Numbered from the stretch's first letter, positions 46,537 through 56,303 are shown. The stretch is DNA of 64,000 bases from Mesorhizobium sp. M8A.F.Ca.ET.218.01.1.1 (GCF_004791165.1 NZ_SRUZ01000004.1:1-64000); one strand, 5' to 3'. The notes: generated by a model from the letters alone, not told the origin. Translations and numbers: made by a program.

Positions 46537-46776
46537 AAAAGGCGTCTCCCGTAGTTCCTCTCTCAGGAGGAACGAGTTGAACGGACCACGACCTTTCGGT
46601 GTCGGAAACTCGCCCCGTTTCCAGCCCCGTAAGCGGCGTGAACTTCCCGGCAAGGACGGTGGCGTTCGCCGCCTTGTCGATACCGGACTGCCAGCATTAT
46701 ATATGGTCGTGCCGAGCGAATGAAAGACGCAACAACGGCAATCGCTGTTCGCTTGGCGGCGACGGATTGGAAAATA

Positions 46777-47223
46777 ATGATCAACGACGTCTACAACGCG
46801 AAAATTCTCGGTTTTGCCGGAAACATCGCCCGCATCGGCCGGCTCGATCATCCAGACGCGACCGCGAAGGCGCATTCCAAGCTGTGCGGTTCGACCGTTA
46901 CCGTCGACCTCAAGATGGAGGACGGCGTGGTTACCGACTTCGCCCACGACGTGAAGGCCTGCGCGCTCGGCCAGGCATCGTCCTCGATCATGGCGCAACA
47001 TGTCGTCGGCGCCAGCGCCGAGGAATTGCGGGCGGTGCGCGAAACCATGCTCAAGATGCTGAAGGAAAACGGCGCGCCGCCGGAAGGCCGCTTCGCCGAC
47101 CTCAGCTATTTGGAGCCGGTGCGCGACTACAAGGCGCGCCATGCGTCCACCATGCTGACCTTCGACGCGGTGGTCGACGCGATCGGCCAGATCGAGAAGA
47201 AGCGCGCCGACGAAGCGGCCTGA
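46777..47223 (+). CDS. Fe-S cluster assembly scaffold (IscU/NifU-like, variant)
   Basis: 148 residues of the IscU/NifU N-terminal fold. Expected cluster ligands are Cys in [10 protein letters not shown] and [11 protein letters not shown]; where the third Cys usually stands, the sequence has KARHAST, so His replaces it. This is a variant seen in alphaproteobacterial homologues. Probably an Fe-S assembly or transfer protein. Start [15 protein letters not shown]. It is divergent from folE. Confidence 0.75.
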   Translation: MINDVYNAKILGFAGNIARIGRLDHPDATAKAHSKLCGSTVTVDLKMEDGVVTDFAHDVKACALGQASSSIMAQHVVGASAEELRAVRETMLKMLKENGAPPEGRFADLSYLEPVRDYKARHASTMLTFDAVVDAIGQIEKKRADEAA

Positions 47224-47294
47224 GCGTGGGCTTTGGCCTTACGGCGGCGGGCGGGTCCAGCCAGGGCGCAGCCGGTCATTCATGCAATAACCTC

Positions 47295-47708
47295 ATGTTC
47301 GCCGGCATTCTTGCGGCTTCACTTGTGTCGAGCGGCGGCTCGTGCGGGGCGGAACCAGCGGTCCAGCGCGATATCGGCGACTATCTCATGAAGGCTATCC
47401 AAGCCTGTTGGAGCATGCCCACAAGCATTGCACGCGTTCGGATCAGCCTGAACAAGGACGGATCGCTCGCCGGCCCGCCAAAAATCGTCGGCCCCGTGAC
47501 ACCGCCACGGGATAAGGTAGCCGAAGCCGCCATTCGGGCAATCACGCGTTGCGCGCCGTTTTCCGGGTTGGCATCCTACGCCGCCCACTATGATTTGTGG
47601 CGCGACATCGTCGTCACGTTCAACCCGGCAGACGACCCTGCGGCGGGACATCCGCCCCTGGACGTCAACGATCTCGACAAACTTCTCGAAAAATACAAAG
47701 CAAAGTAG
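47295..47708 (+). CDS. Secreted TonB-C-like protein
   Basis: 137 residues. Short hydrophobic N-terminus (MFAGILAASLVSSGGSCGAE), possibly a lipoprotein or signal. VRISLNKDGSLAGPPKIVGP and AAIRAITRCAPFSGLA resemble the TonB C-terminal/TolA-like fold. Function unknown; it may be an envelope protein. Starts 72 bases after the Fe-S scaffold gene. Confidence 0.6.
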   Translation: MFAGILAASLVSSGGSCGAEPAVQRDIGDYLMKAIQACWSMPTSIARVRISLNKDGSLAGPPKIVGPVTPPRDKVAEAAIRAITRCAPFSGLASYAAHYDLWRDIVVTFNPADDPAAGHPPLDVNDLDKLLEKYKAK

Positions 47709-47731
47709 CGGAATCTTGCCAGGGCAATGGC

Positions 47732-48649
47732 TCAGGCCGGCGCTTTCAGCGCCAGCCTGCTGTCGGCAAATTCGCCCCTCAGCCAATCGGCGAAGGCCGC
47801 TGCCGGTTCGGAGAGATCGTGCAAACTCCTGGCCACCAGCCAATAAGCGCCGGACGCGACATCGATGTCGAACGGCTTGACCAGTGCCCCGGTCGCCAAT
47901 TCTTCGCCAATCTGAAGGATATCGCCCAGCGCCACCCCATGTCCAAGCAGCGCGGCCTGCTTCGAGAGCGAGGCGTCCGCAAGCATCGGCCCGCGCGCGG
48001 CCACGGCATCGGCCGGCACGCCCGCCGCCTCGAACCAGCGCGCCCAACCCTGGCGGTTTTCCTCGTGCAAAAGCGTGAAGCGAGCAAGATCGGCCGGCTT
48101 CTCGAGGGCCGGGCCCGATGAAAGCAGCGCCGGCGACAGAACCGGCGAATCGACCGTTGAAGCCAGCCGTTCGGCCTCGCTACGGGGCCATGACGTCGAG
48201 CGCGAGCTGAAACGCAAGGCAAGTTCGGGCTGGTCGCTGCGGAACTCGATCAGCCTTGGGTCGACTTCGAGGGAAACGTCGATGTCGGGCCGCAACTGCC
48301 GGAACCGGTTGAGCCTCGGCACCAGCCACACCGCTGCGAGCGAAGGTTCAACGCTGACGCGAACCACGAACTGGGCCGGGGTGGCGGCCAGATCGCCGAG
48401 CAGGCGGTCAATCGCATCGAAGCTCGTCATCAGTTGAGCAAGCAGCCGGCGGCCCGCATCCGTCAGTTCGACGCGGCGATGGTGCCGTTCGAAAAGCGGT
48501 TGGCGCAGGAAGGTTTCGAGTTCGCGGATCTGCCGGCTGATCGCCGCCTGCGAGACCAAAAGCTCCTCGGCGGCCTTGCTGAAGCTCAAATGCCGCCCAG
48601 CCGCCTCGAAGCTCCTCAATGCCGTCAGAGGCAGGCGTCCACGCTTCAT
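47732..48649 (-). CDS. LysR-family transcriptional regulator (GcvA-like)
   Basis: 305 residues. Winged helix-turn-helix at the N-terminus (LPLTALRSFEAAGRHLSFSK, then AAISRQIRELE), followed by a periplasmic-binding-like effector domain. RQPLFERHHRRVELTDAGRRLL is the LysR hinge. The MKRGRLPLTALRSFE start with the DLARFTLLHEE and LGHGVALGD features resembles the GcvA/AmpR branch. The divergent gene region beginning at 48,650 might be its target, as might the beta-lactamase downstream, but this is inference. Confidence 0.9.
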   Translation of the reverse strand: MKRGRLPLTALRSFEAAGRHLSFSKAAEELLVSQAAISRQIRELETFLRQPLFERHHRRVELTDAGRRLLAQLMTSFDAIDRLLGDLAATPAQFVVRVSVEPSLAAVWLVPRLNRFRQLRPDIDVSLEVDPRLIEFRSDQPELALRFSSRSTSWPRSEAERLASTVDSPVLSPALLSSGPALEKPADLARFTLLHEENRQGWARWFEAAGVPADAVAARGPMLADASLSKQAALLGHGVALGDILQIGEELATGALVKPFDIDVASGAYWLVARSLHDLSEPAAAFADWLRGEFADSRLALKAPA

Positions 48650-48970
48650 TTTCGTATAACCCAGGATTATCCGAAGGGGAAATTATACTCGTTTGAAGGC
48701 GAAGGCCAGCAGCGGTCTAATCCGGTCAAAGGAGACACGGCCATGGTCCAGTTTCTGAACATCCTTGGCGATGTCATGCGGATCGCGACGTTTCAATGGC
48801 GTGACGAAAGACGCGATGCAAGGCATCACGACGAGTGGCCCACCCTGGCCGGTGGGCACCTCCGGTCGACCGGCAGCCATTTCGCCGTTACCGCCCGTGA
48901 CGGCGGGGCGAGCGGGATTGCGTTCTCCGGCGCAAGCGCACATCTATCAGCTGGAAACGCGGAGATCGCA
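48650..48970. other. Intergenic / possible 5' extension of yidD
   Basis: 321 bases between the LysR gene and the yidD start I use. The yidD frame stays open back to 48,434, and an ATG at 48,743 has an excellent AAAGGAGA upstream. The encoded residues from there (MVQFLNILGDVMRIATFQWR, and on) are not YidD-like. They may be an extension or the remnant of another small gene. Confidence 0.4.
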
Positions 48971-49345
48971 GTGGGCGACCAGCACGGGCATGCGCATACA
49001 GCCGGAGCGTCGAGGCGCGGCCGCAATTGGCCCGGCCCTTGGCGCAAGACACCCGGCCGCGTGCTCGGCACCTCGCTCGTGCGGCTTTACCAACTGACGC
49101 TGTCCGGCTTTGTCGGCAATTCCTGCCGGCATCTGCCGACCTGTTCGGAATATGCGCATGAGGCAATCGCCCGTCATGGTCTTTGGGCCGGTGGCTGGAT
49201 GGGGTTGTTCCGCGTGCTGCGCTGCGGTCCATTCGGCACGCACGGCATCGACCTCGTGCCGGAGGTTCTGGCGCCCCGCTACGCCTGGTTCATGCCATGG
49301 CGGTACTGGGGGATCGGCCGTAAGCGAGGCGAAGCGCAGGGATGA
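48971..49345 (+). CDS. yidD: Membrane protein insertion efficiency factor YidD
   Basis: 124 residues from GTG 48,971 (ATG 48,743 gives 200). The haemolysin/YidD domain is clear: LVRLYQLTLSGFVGNSCRHL, PTCSEYAHEAIARHGLWAGG and GLFRVLRCGPFGTHGIDLVP, with the three family Cys. It assists YidC-dependent membrane protein insertion. The N-terminal HGHAHTAGASRRGRN is basic and His-rich. Confidence 0.85.
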   Translation: MGDQHGHAHTAGASRRGRNWPGPWRKTPGRVLGTSLVRLYQLTLSGFVGNSCRHLPTCSEYAHEAIARHGLWAGGWMGLFRVLRCGPFGTHGIDLVPEVLAPRYAWFMPWRYWGIGRKRGEAQG

Positions 49346-49492
49346 GGAAGCTGCTCACGCGGCGCCAGCCGCGCCGGTTTACGATCCGGTAGGGTTAACG
49401 CTCGCCTGCACAACAACTGCGCATTTGAGACAAAATCGAGACAAGAGCCCTCGCTAAGCCCGCTCGCGAACCCCTCCTGGAGCGAGCATCCC

Positions 49493-50311
49493 ATGCGCAA
49501 CATCGACCGTCTTCCCTTCATCTTTGCCGGAATCCTGTTCCTGCTTGCCTGGCTGTTGGGATTTCCGATGCGTGCTCAATCGGCGCCGCTCGCGGATGTG
49601 CATTGTACGCTCATCGCCGACGCCCAGAGCGGCAAGACGCTTTACCAGGATGGTACCTGCGACCAGCGCTTCAGCCCGGCATCGACGTTCAAGGTGCCGC
49701 TTTCGCTGATCGGCTACGACGCAGGCATCCTCACCGATCAACACACTCCGGCATGGGACTACAACCCTGAGTTCAAGGCGGTGAAGCGCGACCAGAAAAC
49801 CGTCGATCCGACGATCTGGGAACGTGATTCCATCATCTGGTTCTCACGCGAGATCACCCGCAGGCTTGGAGCCGAGAAATTTGCCGGCTATGTATCGAAG
49901 CTCAACTACGGCAACGGCGACGTTTCCGGCAAACCCGGCAAGGATGACGGACTGACCCATTCCTGGGTGAACTCCTCGCTCGAGATCACGCCGGTCGAAC
50001 AGGTCGCCTTCCTGCGGCAACTGCTCGCCGGCACTATGCCAGTGTCGGCCAAGGCGCATGAAATGACACGGGCCATCATACCGAGCTTCAAGGCCGGCAA
50101 TTGGGCCGTTCAGGGCAAGACCGGCAGCACCAGGCTCGGCGAGGGCGGCAAGGACAAGCGCTCGCTCGGCTGGTTTGTCGGCTGGGCGCGGAAAGACGGC
50201 CGCCAGATCGTGTTCGCCCGGCTCGTCGTCGATGCGAAGCGGACCGACATGCCGAAGGGGTTGGCGACACGGGCCGCGTTCCTGAAGGACCTGCCGCAGC
50301 TGATGAAATGA
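49493..50311 (+). CDS. Class D (OXA-type) beta-lactamase
   Basis: 272 residues with a signal peptide/anchor ([18 protein letters not shown]). Active-site elements of class D enzymes are present in order: STFK at 64-67 (Ser nucleophile and carbamylated Lys), S-I-I in [12 protein letters not shown] near residue 139 in [11 protein letters not shown], and KTG near 210 in [21 protein letters not shown] follows, as in OXA. It probably hydrolyses penicillins, and some environmental homologues act as penicillin-binding proteins. Chromosomal and outside the mobile element. Confidence 0.9.
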   Translation: MRNIDRLPFIFAGILFLLAWLLGFPMRAQSAPLADVHCTLIADAQSGKTLYQDGTCDQRFSPASTFKVPLSLIGYDAGILTDQHTPAWDYNPEFKAVKRDQKTVDPTIWERDSIIWFSREITRRLGAEKFAGYVSKLNYGNGDVSGKPGKDDGLTHSWVNSSLEITPVEQVAFLRQLLAGTMPVSAKAHEMTRAIIPSFKAGNWAVQGKTGSTRLGEGGKDKRSLGWFVGWARKDGRQIVFARLVVDAKRTDMPKGLATRAAFLKDLPQLMK

Positions 50312-50323
50312 GTTTGATTTCCA

Positions 50324-50394
50324 CGCAATTCCCAAGGGGAAGCGCTACGCGCTTCTCCCGGGAAAACCGCTGCACGCTTTTCCTGGATTTGCTT
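50324..50394. repeat. Rhizobial intergenic repeat
   Basis: GCAATTCCC at one side and GGATTTGC at the other, around GGAAAACCGCTGCACGCTTTTCC (complementary edges form a hairpin). The core matches the elements at 41,810 and 54,557. It overlaps the end of the methyltransferase. Confidence 0.6.
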
Positions 50395-51229
50395 AAGCGC
50401 TTCGGCGGGCGCGGATGATGTGGCCGCCGGAATTGCTCGTCATTGCCTTCGGTGCTCCGGAAAAGCGAGCGGCGATATCGCCGCTCTTGAGATCTTCGAT
50501 CTCGTCGAAGCCGAGTTCAGTCAGGGATTTCGCCAGCTCTGCCGGAACAAAGAAGCTGATCCAAGGCTCCCCGACAGACGCGACGCGCGCCGCATGGAAG
50601 GCCTGGGCCGCCTGTCCCGCCGCATCGCGGTTCTCGGTCGGCTCGCTGTAGTCGAACACGACCTCCGAGCCGGGGATACCGGCTATCCAGGACAATGTGT
50701 TGAAGATCGCTTCCTTCGTCAGGTAGGGTACGACCCCCAGCCAGATGAAGAAGGCCGGCGCGGTCGACTGCAAACCGGCCTCGGCCAGTTCCGCAGACAG
50801 GCTTTGCCGCTCGAAATCGACCGGCACGAATCTGGTGGCGGCTGGCTCGGCAAGACCGCTATCGGCAATGCATCTGCGTTTCCAGGCTTGCGTGGCCGGG
50901 TGATCGACTTCGAACACGCTGAGGTCCGGATACGGATTGCGCAGCGAAAACGTATCGAGGCCGGCGCCAAGTACGACGAGTTGGCGGACACCGCGACGCA
51001 CTGCCGCCGCCAGCCAGTCCTCGGCGAAGCGGGCGCGCGCTGCCACGAACAGGCGCATGCGCAGGCGGCGCTCGTCTTCCTGCTCAAGCTCCTGCGCCGC
51101 GGGAGCGGCTTCACCCAGAATCGCGATCGCGTAGGCATCGCGAAACAACCCTGCCTGCGGTGAAAATTGATGCAGAGCCCTCATGCGGGCGACGCCAAGG
51201 GCGGTTCGGCTGGGTGTTGCGTTTTCCAT
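50393..51229 (-). CDS. Class I SAM methyltransferase, LCMT/TIGR00027-like
   Basis: 278 residues. LVVLGAGLDTFSLRNPYPDL is the SAM-binding motif I of the leucine-carboxyl-methyltransferase-like group, followed by VFEVDHPATQAWKRR and FIWLGVVPYLTKEAIFNTL. Substrate unknown. ATG at 51,229 (MENATPSRTALGVARMRAL) is the family start; the frame extends to 51,559 but overlaps the thrS promoter region and the repeat. Confidence 0.85.
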   Translation of the reverse strand: MENATPSRTALGVARMRALHQFSPQAGLFRDAYAIAILGEAAPAAQELEQEDERRLRMRLFVAARARFAEDWLAAAVRRGVRQLVVLGAGLDTFSLRNPYPDLSVFEVDHPATQAWKRRCIADSGLAEPAATRFVPVDFERQSLSAELAEAGLQSTAPAFFIWLGVVPYLTKEAIFNTLSWIAGIPGSEVVFDYSEPTENRDAAGQAAQAFHAARVASVGEPWISFFVPAELAKSLTELGFDEIEDLKSGDIAARFSGAPKAMTSNSGGHIIRARRSA

Positions 51230-51407
51230 ATCGACAATTCCAGACGATTGCGGGGATGTGCGCAAGCCTGGGCGACGTGTCTGCGACATCTCTGCCGACA
51301 TTTCCTGACGGCCGGGCCAGTCAGCACTCTTTACCTGGCCCGGCACTGCCTCTAAAACCCGCGCGCTGCCGTTTGTCCATGTGATTGGCGCTTCCGGCTT
51401 TATCTTG

Positions 51408-51453
51408 TGCATGTCGTAATCCAGGACCGCCATACATTTTTGGGCGACATGCA
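51408..51453. repeat. REP-like intergenic repeat upstream of thrS
   Basis: 46 bases flanked by TGCATGTCG and GCGACATGCA, an inverted repeat. It has the same design as the element at 41,810-41,856, and both stand shortly upstream of a housekeeping gene. Confidence 0.7.
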
Positions 51454-51498
51454 TTTCAACCACCCGCGCTCGTTTGCGGGACTGGATAGGAGAACCAT

Positions 51499-53475
51499 AT
51501 GCTGAATTCCGTTTCCCTGACATTTCCCGATGGCTCCGTCCGCGACTATGACGCGGCAATGACCGGTGCCGGCCTTGCCGAGTCGATCTCCAAGTCGCTG
51601 GCCAAGAAGGCCGTGGCCTATGCCATCGACGGCACCGTGCGCGACCTCAGTGATCCCGTGGGCAAATCCGGCAAGGTCGAGATCATCACCCGCGAAGACC
51701 CGCGTGCGCTGGAACTCATCCGCCATGACACCGCGCATGTGCTGGCAGAAGCCGTGCAGGAATTGTGGCCGGGCACGCAGGTGACCATCGGGCCGGTGAT
51801 CGAGAACGGATTCTATTACGACTTTGCCCGCAACGAGCCGTTCACCCCGGACGATTTCCCGGTGATCGAGAAGAAGATGCGCGAGATCATCGCGCGCAAC
51901 AAGCCGTTCACCAAAGAGGTCTGGTCGCGCGACAGGGCAAAAAAGGTCTTTGCCGACAAGGGCGAGCGCTACAAGCTCGAACTGATCGACGCCATTCCCG
52001 AGGATCAGGATCTCAAGATCTATGCGCAGGGCGACTGGTTCGACCTTTGCCGTGGTCCGCACATGGCCTCGACCGGCCAGATCGGCAACGCCTTCAAGCT
52101 GATGAAGGTGGCCGGCGCCTATTGGCGCGGCGATTCGAACAACCCGATGCTGACACGCATCTATGGCACGGCCTGGGCCGACCAGGCGCAGCTCGAAGGC
52201 TACCAGACGATGCTGGAGGAGGCCGAGAAGCGCGACCACCGCAAGCTTGGCCGCGAAATGGACCTGTTCCATTTTCAGGAAGAGGGGCCGGGCGTGGTTT
52301 TCTGGCACGCCAAGGGCTGGAAGATGTTCCAGAACCTGGTCAACTACATGCGTCGACGCCTCGACGAGCAGGGCTATCAGGAGGTCAATGCGCCGCAGGT
52401 ACTCGACAAGAGCCTGTGGGAGACGTCGGGCCACTGGGGCTGGTACCGCGACGCCATGTTCAAGGTGACGGTCGCGGGCGATGAAACCGACGATGACCGC
52501 GTCTTCGCGCTGAAGCCGATGAACTGCCCGGGTCACGTGCAGATTTTCAAGCATGGGTTGAAGTCATACCGAGATCTACCCGTAAAGCTTGCGGAATTCG
52601 GCAATGTGCATCGCTACGAGCCATCGGGCGCGCTGCACGGGCTGATGCGCGTGCGCGGCTTCACGCAGGACGATGCGCATATCTTCTGCACCGAGGAACA
52701 GCTGGCTTCCGAGTGCTTGCGCATCAACGACCTGATCCTGTCGACCTACGCCGATTTCGGTTTCGACGAAATCAGCGTCAAGCTGTCGACGCGGCCGGAC
52801 AAGCGCGTCGGCACCGACGAGGCATGGGATCATGCCGAGGCGATCATGGGCAGCGTGCTGGAAACGATCAGGACGCGCTCCGGCAATCGGATCAAGACCT
52901 CGATCAATCCGGGCGAGGGCGCCTTCTACGGGCCGAAGTTCGAATATGTGCTGAAGGATGCGATCGGCCGCGAATGGCAATGCGGCACGACGCAGGTCGA
53001 CTTCAACCTGCCGGAGCGTTTTGGCGCCTTCTACATCGGCTCGGATTCCGAGAAGAAGCAGCCTGTCATGGTGCATCGCGCCATCTGCGGCTCGATGGAG
53101 CGGTTCCTCGGCATCCTGATCGAGAACTATTCCGGCCATTTCCCGCTGTGGTTCGCACCGCTGCAGGTGGTGGTGGCGACCATCACGTCGGACGCCGACA
53201 GCTATGCGAACGAGGTCGTGGCGAAGCTGAAAGCCGCCGGGCTGTTGGCGGAAGCCGATCTGCGCAACGAGAAGATCAACTACAAGGTCCGTGAGCACAG
53301 CCTGGCCAAGGTGCCGGTCATCCTCGTCTGCGGCAAGCGCGAGGCGGAGGAGCAGACCGTCAATATCCGCCGGCTCGGTTCGCGCGACCAGGAATCGCTT
53401 GGCCTTGCCGAAGCGATCGAACGGCTGACCGAAGAAGCGGTCACACCTGATCGCCGACGCAAGCGCGCTGCTTGA
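51499..53475 (+). CDS. thrS: Threonyl-tRNA synthetase
   Basis: 658 residues, normal length. The order is: a TGS domain (1-65), an editing domain with [11 protein letters not shown] near residue 75, the class II catalytic core, and the anticodon-binding domain (about 540-640). Core motifs are [20 protein letters not shown] (motif 2), [10 protein letters not shown] and [18 protein letters not shown] (motif 3). GATAGGAGAACC precedes the ATG. No T-box or other leader was seen. A terminator follows. Confidence 0.97.
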   Translation: MLNSVSLTFPDGSVRDYDAAMTGAGLAESISKSLAKKAVAYAIDGTVRDLSDPVGKSGKVEIITREDPRALELIRHDTAHVLAEAVQELWPGTQVTIGPVIENGFYYDFARNEPFTPDDFPVIEKKMREIIARNKPFTKEVWSRDRAKKVFADKGERYKLELIDAIPEDQDLKIYAQGDWFDLCRGPHMASTGQIGNAFKLMKVAGAYWRGDSNNPMLTRIYGTAWADQAQLEGYQTMLEEAEKRDHRKLGREMDLFHFQEEGPGVVFWHAKGWKMFQNLVNYMRRRLDEQGYQEVNAPQVLDKSLWETSGHWGWYRDAMFKVTVAGDETDDDRVFALKPMNCPGHVQIFKHGLKSYRDLPVKLAEFGNVHRYEPSGALHGLMRVRGFTQDDAHIFCTEEQLASECLRINDLILSTYADFGFDEISVKLSTRPDKRVGTDEAWDHAEAIMGSVLETIRTRSGNRIKTSINPGEGAFYGPKFEYVLKDAIGREWQCGTTQVDFNLPERFGAFYIGSDSEKKQPVMVHRAICGSMERFLGILIENYSGHFPLWFAPLQVVVATITSDADSYANEVVAKLKAAGLLAEADLRNEKINYKVREHSLAKVPVILVCGKREAEEQTVNIRRLGSRDQESLGLAEAIERLTEEAVTPDRRRKRAA

Positions 53476-53494
53476 TTCGGACTGTTTTCGATCG

Positions 53495-53526
53495 AATGGC
53501 GGTGGAGCGATCCACCGCCATTTTCA
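53495..53526 (+). terminator. Rho-independent terminator after thrS
   Basis: AATGGCGGTGGA (53,495-53,506), loop GCGA, TCCACCGCCATT (53,511-53,522), then TTCAT: a 12-bp perfect stem 20 bases after the thrS stop. Confidence 0.75.
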
Positions 53527-53542
53527 TATCCCTGTCACGGCG

Positions 53543-54499
53543 ATGTTGTACCGAAACGCTATGCTCAAGCTGAAATCGCGCGAACGACCATTTCCCGAGC
53601 TTTCCTATGCCAACCCGCACCAGCCGGCTCTGGCGCGCTGGTTCATTCATTCGGTGGAAGGCCTTTCGGGCCGCGACCGGTTCGCAGCGCTCTATGAATT
53701 CTGGCGCCATCAGGTTGTGCCGACCGGTGAGCGTGTGTTCAGCCGCATGCTGGACCTCATCGATGTAGGCGTGCGAACGCCCGACCAATGGCCGCCCGCG
53801 CAATTGCCCGACACGCCGCTGGTGATCATTGCCAACCATCCCTTCGGCATTGGCGACGGCATCGCCGTGCTGTCACTGGCAGAGCAACTCGGGCGACCTT
53901 TTCGAGTGATGATCCACAAGGATCTGCTCAGGATTCGCGAGATGGGGCCCTATTCGCTGCCAATCGACTTTTCCGAGACCAAGGAAGCGGTGAAGAACAA
54001 CATGGCGGTGCGCCATGAAGCGGTGCGGCTGCTCAAGGAAGGTGTCACGATCGTGGTGTTTCCGGCCGGCGGCGTCGCCACCGCGCCAAAGGGTTTTGGC
54101 CGCGCGCGCGACCTGCCATGGAAGATGTTTCCGGCCCGTCTCGTCCAGGAAGCCAAGGCATCGGTCATTCCCATGCATTTCTCCGGGCAGAACGGCAGGC
54201 TTTTCCATCTGGTCAGCGGGCCGATGAACATGGCCGAGCGCGACGGGCGTGTGGCCAAATTCGTCGGCAAGGCCTCGCTGACCTTGCGCACCTCGCTGCT
54301 CATCCGTGAATTCGCGCGGTTGTCCGGCAAGGCGATCGAGGTGCGCGTCGGCGATGTACTCAGCTGGAGCGAACTGGAGCCTTTGCGCGACCGCAAAGCG
54401 TTGCTCGATCGCCTTTATCGCGGCGTGTTCGACCTGGCGCCAGAGCTGCCGCGTCGGCGCATTCCTTTCCTGCCGGCTCGAACGAAACTGGCGGCCTAA
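53543..54499 (+). CDS. Lysophospholipid acyltransferase family protein
   Basis: 318 residues. The PlsC-type H-x4-D is NHPFGIGDGIA near residues 96-106, and the second block FPAGGVATAPKGFGRARD carries the Pro-rich acyl-acceptor segment. N-terminal residues resemble a membrane-associated domain. It likely acylates a lysophospholipid or a related acceptor. ATG at 53,543, with another at 53,561. Confidence 0.85.
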   Translation: MLYRNAMLKLKSRERPFPELSYANPHQPALARWFIHSVEGLSGRDRFAALYEFWRHQVVPTGERVFSRMLDLIDVGVRTPDQWPPAQLPDTPLVIIANHPFGIGDGIAVLSLAEQLGRPFRVMIHKDLLRIREMGPYSLPIDFSETKEAVKNNMAVRHEAVRLLKEGVTIVVFPAGGVATAPKGFGRARDLPWKMFPARLVQEAKASVIPMHFSGQNGRLFHLVSGPMNMAERDGRVAKFVGKASLTLRTSLLIREFARLSGKAIEVRVGDVLSWSELEPLRDRKALLDRLYRGVFDLAPELPRRRIPFLPARTKLAA

Positions 54500-54556
54500 A
54501 GGAGTATCTCCGGCGAAAACGAGATCGCCTCCAATGCGCCGTCTCTTTGCTTTTAC

Positions 54557-54600
54557 GCAATTCCGGACGCCAAACCGCTTCGCACCTTTGCTGGAATTGC
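54557..54600. repeat. Rhizobial intergenic repeat
   Basis: GCAATTCC (54,557-54,564) pairs with GGAATTGC (54,593-54,600) around GGACGCCAAACCGCTTCGCACC. Same family as the element at 50,324. It lies between two convergent genes. Confidence 0.65.
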
Positions 54601-54601
54601 T

Positions 54602-55564
54602 TTAGTCCGCGCCTTCTTCCGGATCCATGGCCGCTGCTTCGGTGGCGAGAACCTCGATTTCCTGGTTCTGCCCGCCCACGACCGTGAAATCCTTCTGATA
54701 GATCCGGTCGCGGTTCTTGGCGATGATGGTGTAGTCGCCTTCCGCAAGCACCATCGAGGCGAAAGCGCCGACGGTTTCCTTGATCGGATCGCCGGATTCG
54801 TTGAGCAGTGACCAGGATGTGTCGGCGATCGCTTCGCCACCCGCTTCGCGCACCAGCTTCATCGTGATTTCGGCCGCGTGATGCTCGACGGTGGCTTCGG
54901 TCAGCTTGCCGGCCTCGACGCGGATGTCGGAGCGGATGACGGCATTGACCGCGCCGTAGGTTGAGACGACGTGGTAGATGCCGGCATTGAGTCGCACGAC
55001 GCTATTGGGTTCGACATCGGGAATGATCAGTGCGCGGTCGCCATTGGCCTCGGCGGTGCCCTCATAGATCGAGAAGCGCAGTTTTTTCGGCGGAATGCGC
55101 ACGCCGCCGGACAGGACCGCGTCGAGCTTCAGGCCGCCGGCATCGAGCACCAGGCTTTCTCGCTTGGCTTCCTTGCCGACGGTGATGCGTTTGGTGGCGC
55201 CGGCGCGGCCATAAGAGGCGTGGACCAGATAGCTGCCGGGTTCGAGCTGAAAGACGGCGCTGCCGCCATGCGCGGAGGCGACCATCGGCAATTTGCCGTT
55301 GACGGCTTCAGGCTTGAAGACGCGCCAGACGAGACCGCGGGTGATGTCGGTGCCCTTGTCGGTCAACTGGGCCGACAGGGTGATGGCGCCACCGCCGCCA
55401 AGCGCCAGCGGGGTCCCGCTCTTGGGCGTCGCATAGCTCGAAATTCCGGGAAGTTTCAGGTCGCCAACGCCATCCTTTTCCTGCGCGACAGCCATGGAGA
55501 CCGGCAGCAGGAACAGCGCGGCGCAGAGCCGGACCAGGAAAAGACGCAGTCGCCCCTCAAACAT
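54602..55564 (-). CDS. Secreted protein of unknown function
   Basis: 320 residues from the ATG at 55,564. A signal peptide is clear: RLFLVRLCAALFLLPVSMAV, cleaved about residue 27 (AVAQ-EKDG). The mature protein is beta-rich, with several PEGA- or carboxypeptidase-regulatory-like segments such as FQLEPGSYLVHASYGRAGAT and VVRLNAGIYHVVSTYGAVNA, and ends acidic (AMDPEEGAD). Periplasmic, probably ligand-binding; the function is unknown. No partner gene is obvious. Confidence 0.7.
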   Translation of the reverse strand: MFEGRLRLFLVRLCAALFLLPVSMAVAQEKDGVGDLKLPGISSYATPKSGTPLALGGGGAITLSAQLTDKGTDITRGLVWRVFKPEAVNGKLPMVASAHGGSAVFQLEPGSYLVHASYGRAGATKRITVGKEAKRESLVLDAGGLKLDAVLSGGVRIPPKKLRFSIYEGTAEANGDRALIIPDVEPNSVVRLNAGIYHVVSTYGAVNAVIRSDIRVEAGKLTEATVEHHAAEITMKLVREAGGEAIADTSWSLLNESGDPIKETVGAFASMVLAEGDYTIIAKNRDRIYQKDFTVVGGQNQEIEVLATEAAAMDPEEGAD

Positions 55565-55718
55565 GCCTTGCGTTGAAGCCCATGGCGGTGGCAATTTCAA
55601 GGCTTAAGAGTCCGATCCGTGACTCTTCAGCCCGGCGCTAGCGCGCCTTTGCCCGAGCCGCCCGAATTCCCGATGGTGCGCTTCAGCTCAAAACAGAATG
55701 TCCAGGAGACTTGCGCCC

Positions 55719-56303
55719 ATGGCGTCGCCGATCATCGACTTCCTGCTGACCCGAAATTCAGCGCCGATTCCCGATCTCAAGGAGCCTGCGCCCAGCGACG
55801 CCGATATCGCCACGATGATTGCCGCCGCCACACGCGTGCCCGACCATGGACGGCTCGAACCCTGGCGCTTCATCCTCTATCGCGGCGAGGCCCGCATCGA
55901 GATCGGCAGACAACTGGCGGCGCTGGCTGAACAACGTGAAGGACCGTTGACAGAAGGCCGCCGCAACCAGGAACTGGCGCGGTTCTCGCGCGCGCCGCTG
56001 GTGATCGGTGTCGTATCAATTCCCAGGGAGAACCCGAAAATCCCGCAATGGGAGATGTTCCTGTCCGGAGGCATGGCGGCGCTGAATCTGATGATATCTG
56101 CCAATGCGCTTGGCTACGGCACCAACATGATCAGCAACTGGTATTCCGACGTGCCGGAGGGCAGGGCGATCCTCGGACTGGCGCCGCAGGAGCGCGTCGT
56201 TGGTTTCATCCATATCGGCTCTTATGCGGGCCAGGCGCCGGAGCGGCCACGGCCCGATCCGGCAAAACTCTATGCGGACTATACCGGACCTTGGGCGGGC
56301 TGA
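55719..56303 (+). CDS. Nitroreductase family protein
   Basis: 194 residues. The FMN-dependent nitroreductase fold is shown by RVPDHGRLEPWRFILYRGEA (R-x-x-x-N/PWRF-type flavin contact) and SGGMAALNLMISANALGYGT. Length and motif order fit the small rhizobial NfnB/YdjA group. Reduces nitro or quinone substrates with NAD(P)H; the natural substrate is unknown. It directly precedes a flavin reductase with no gap (TGA immediately followed by ATG), so they are cotranscribed. Confidence 0.85.
   Translation: MASPIIDFLLTRNSAPIPDLKEPAPSDADIATMIAAATRVPDHGRLEPWRFILYRGEARIEIGRQLAALAEQREGPLTEGRRNQELARFSRAPLVIGVVSIPRENPKIPQWEMFLSGGMAALNLMISANALGYGTNMISNWYSDVPEGRAILGLAPQERVVGFIHIGSYAGQAPERPRPDPAKLYADYTGPWAG

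Noticed and set aside
46537..46776. Riboswitch upstream of folE or the Fe-S scaffold gene
   Set aside because: No recognisable THF, preQ1 or other conserved aptamer sequence; the same holds for the hom and thrS leaders.
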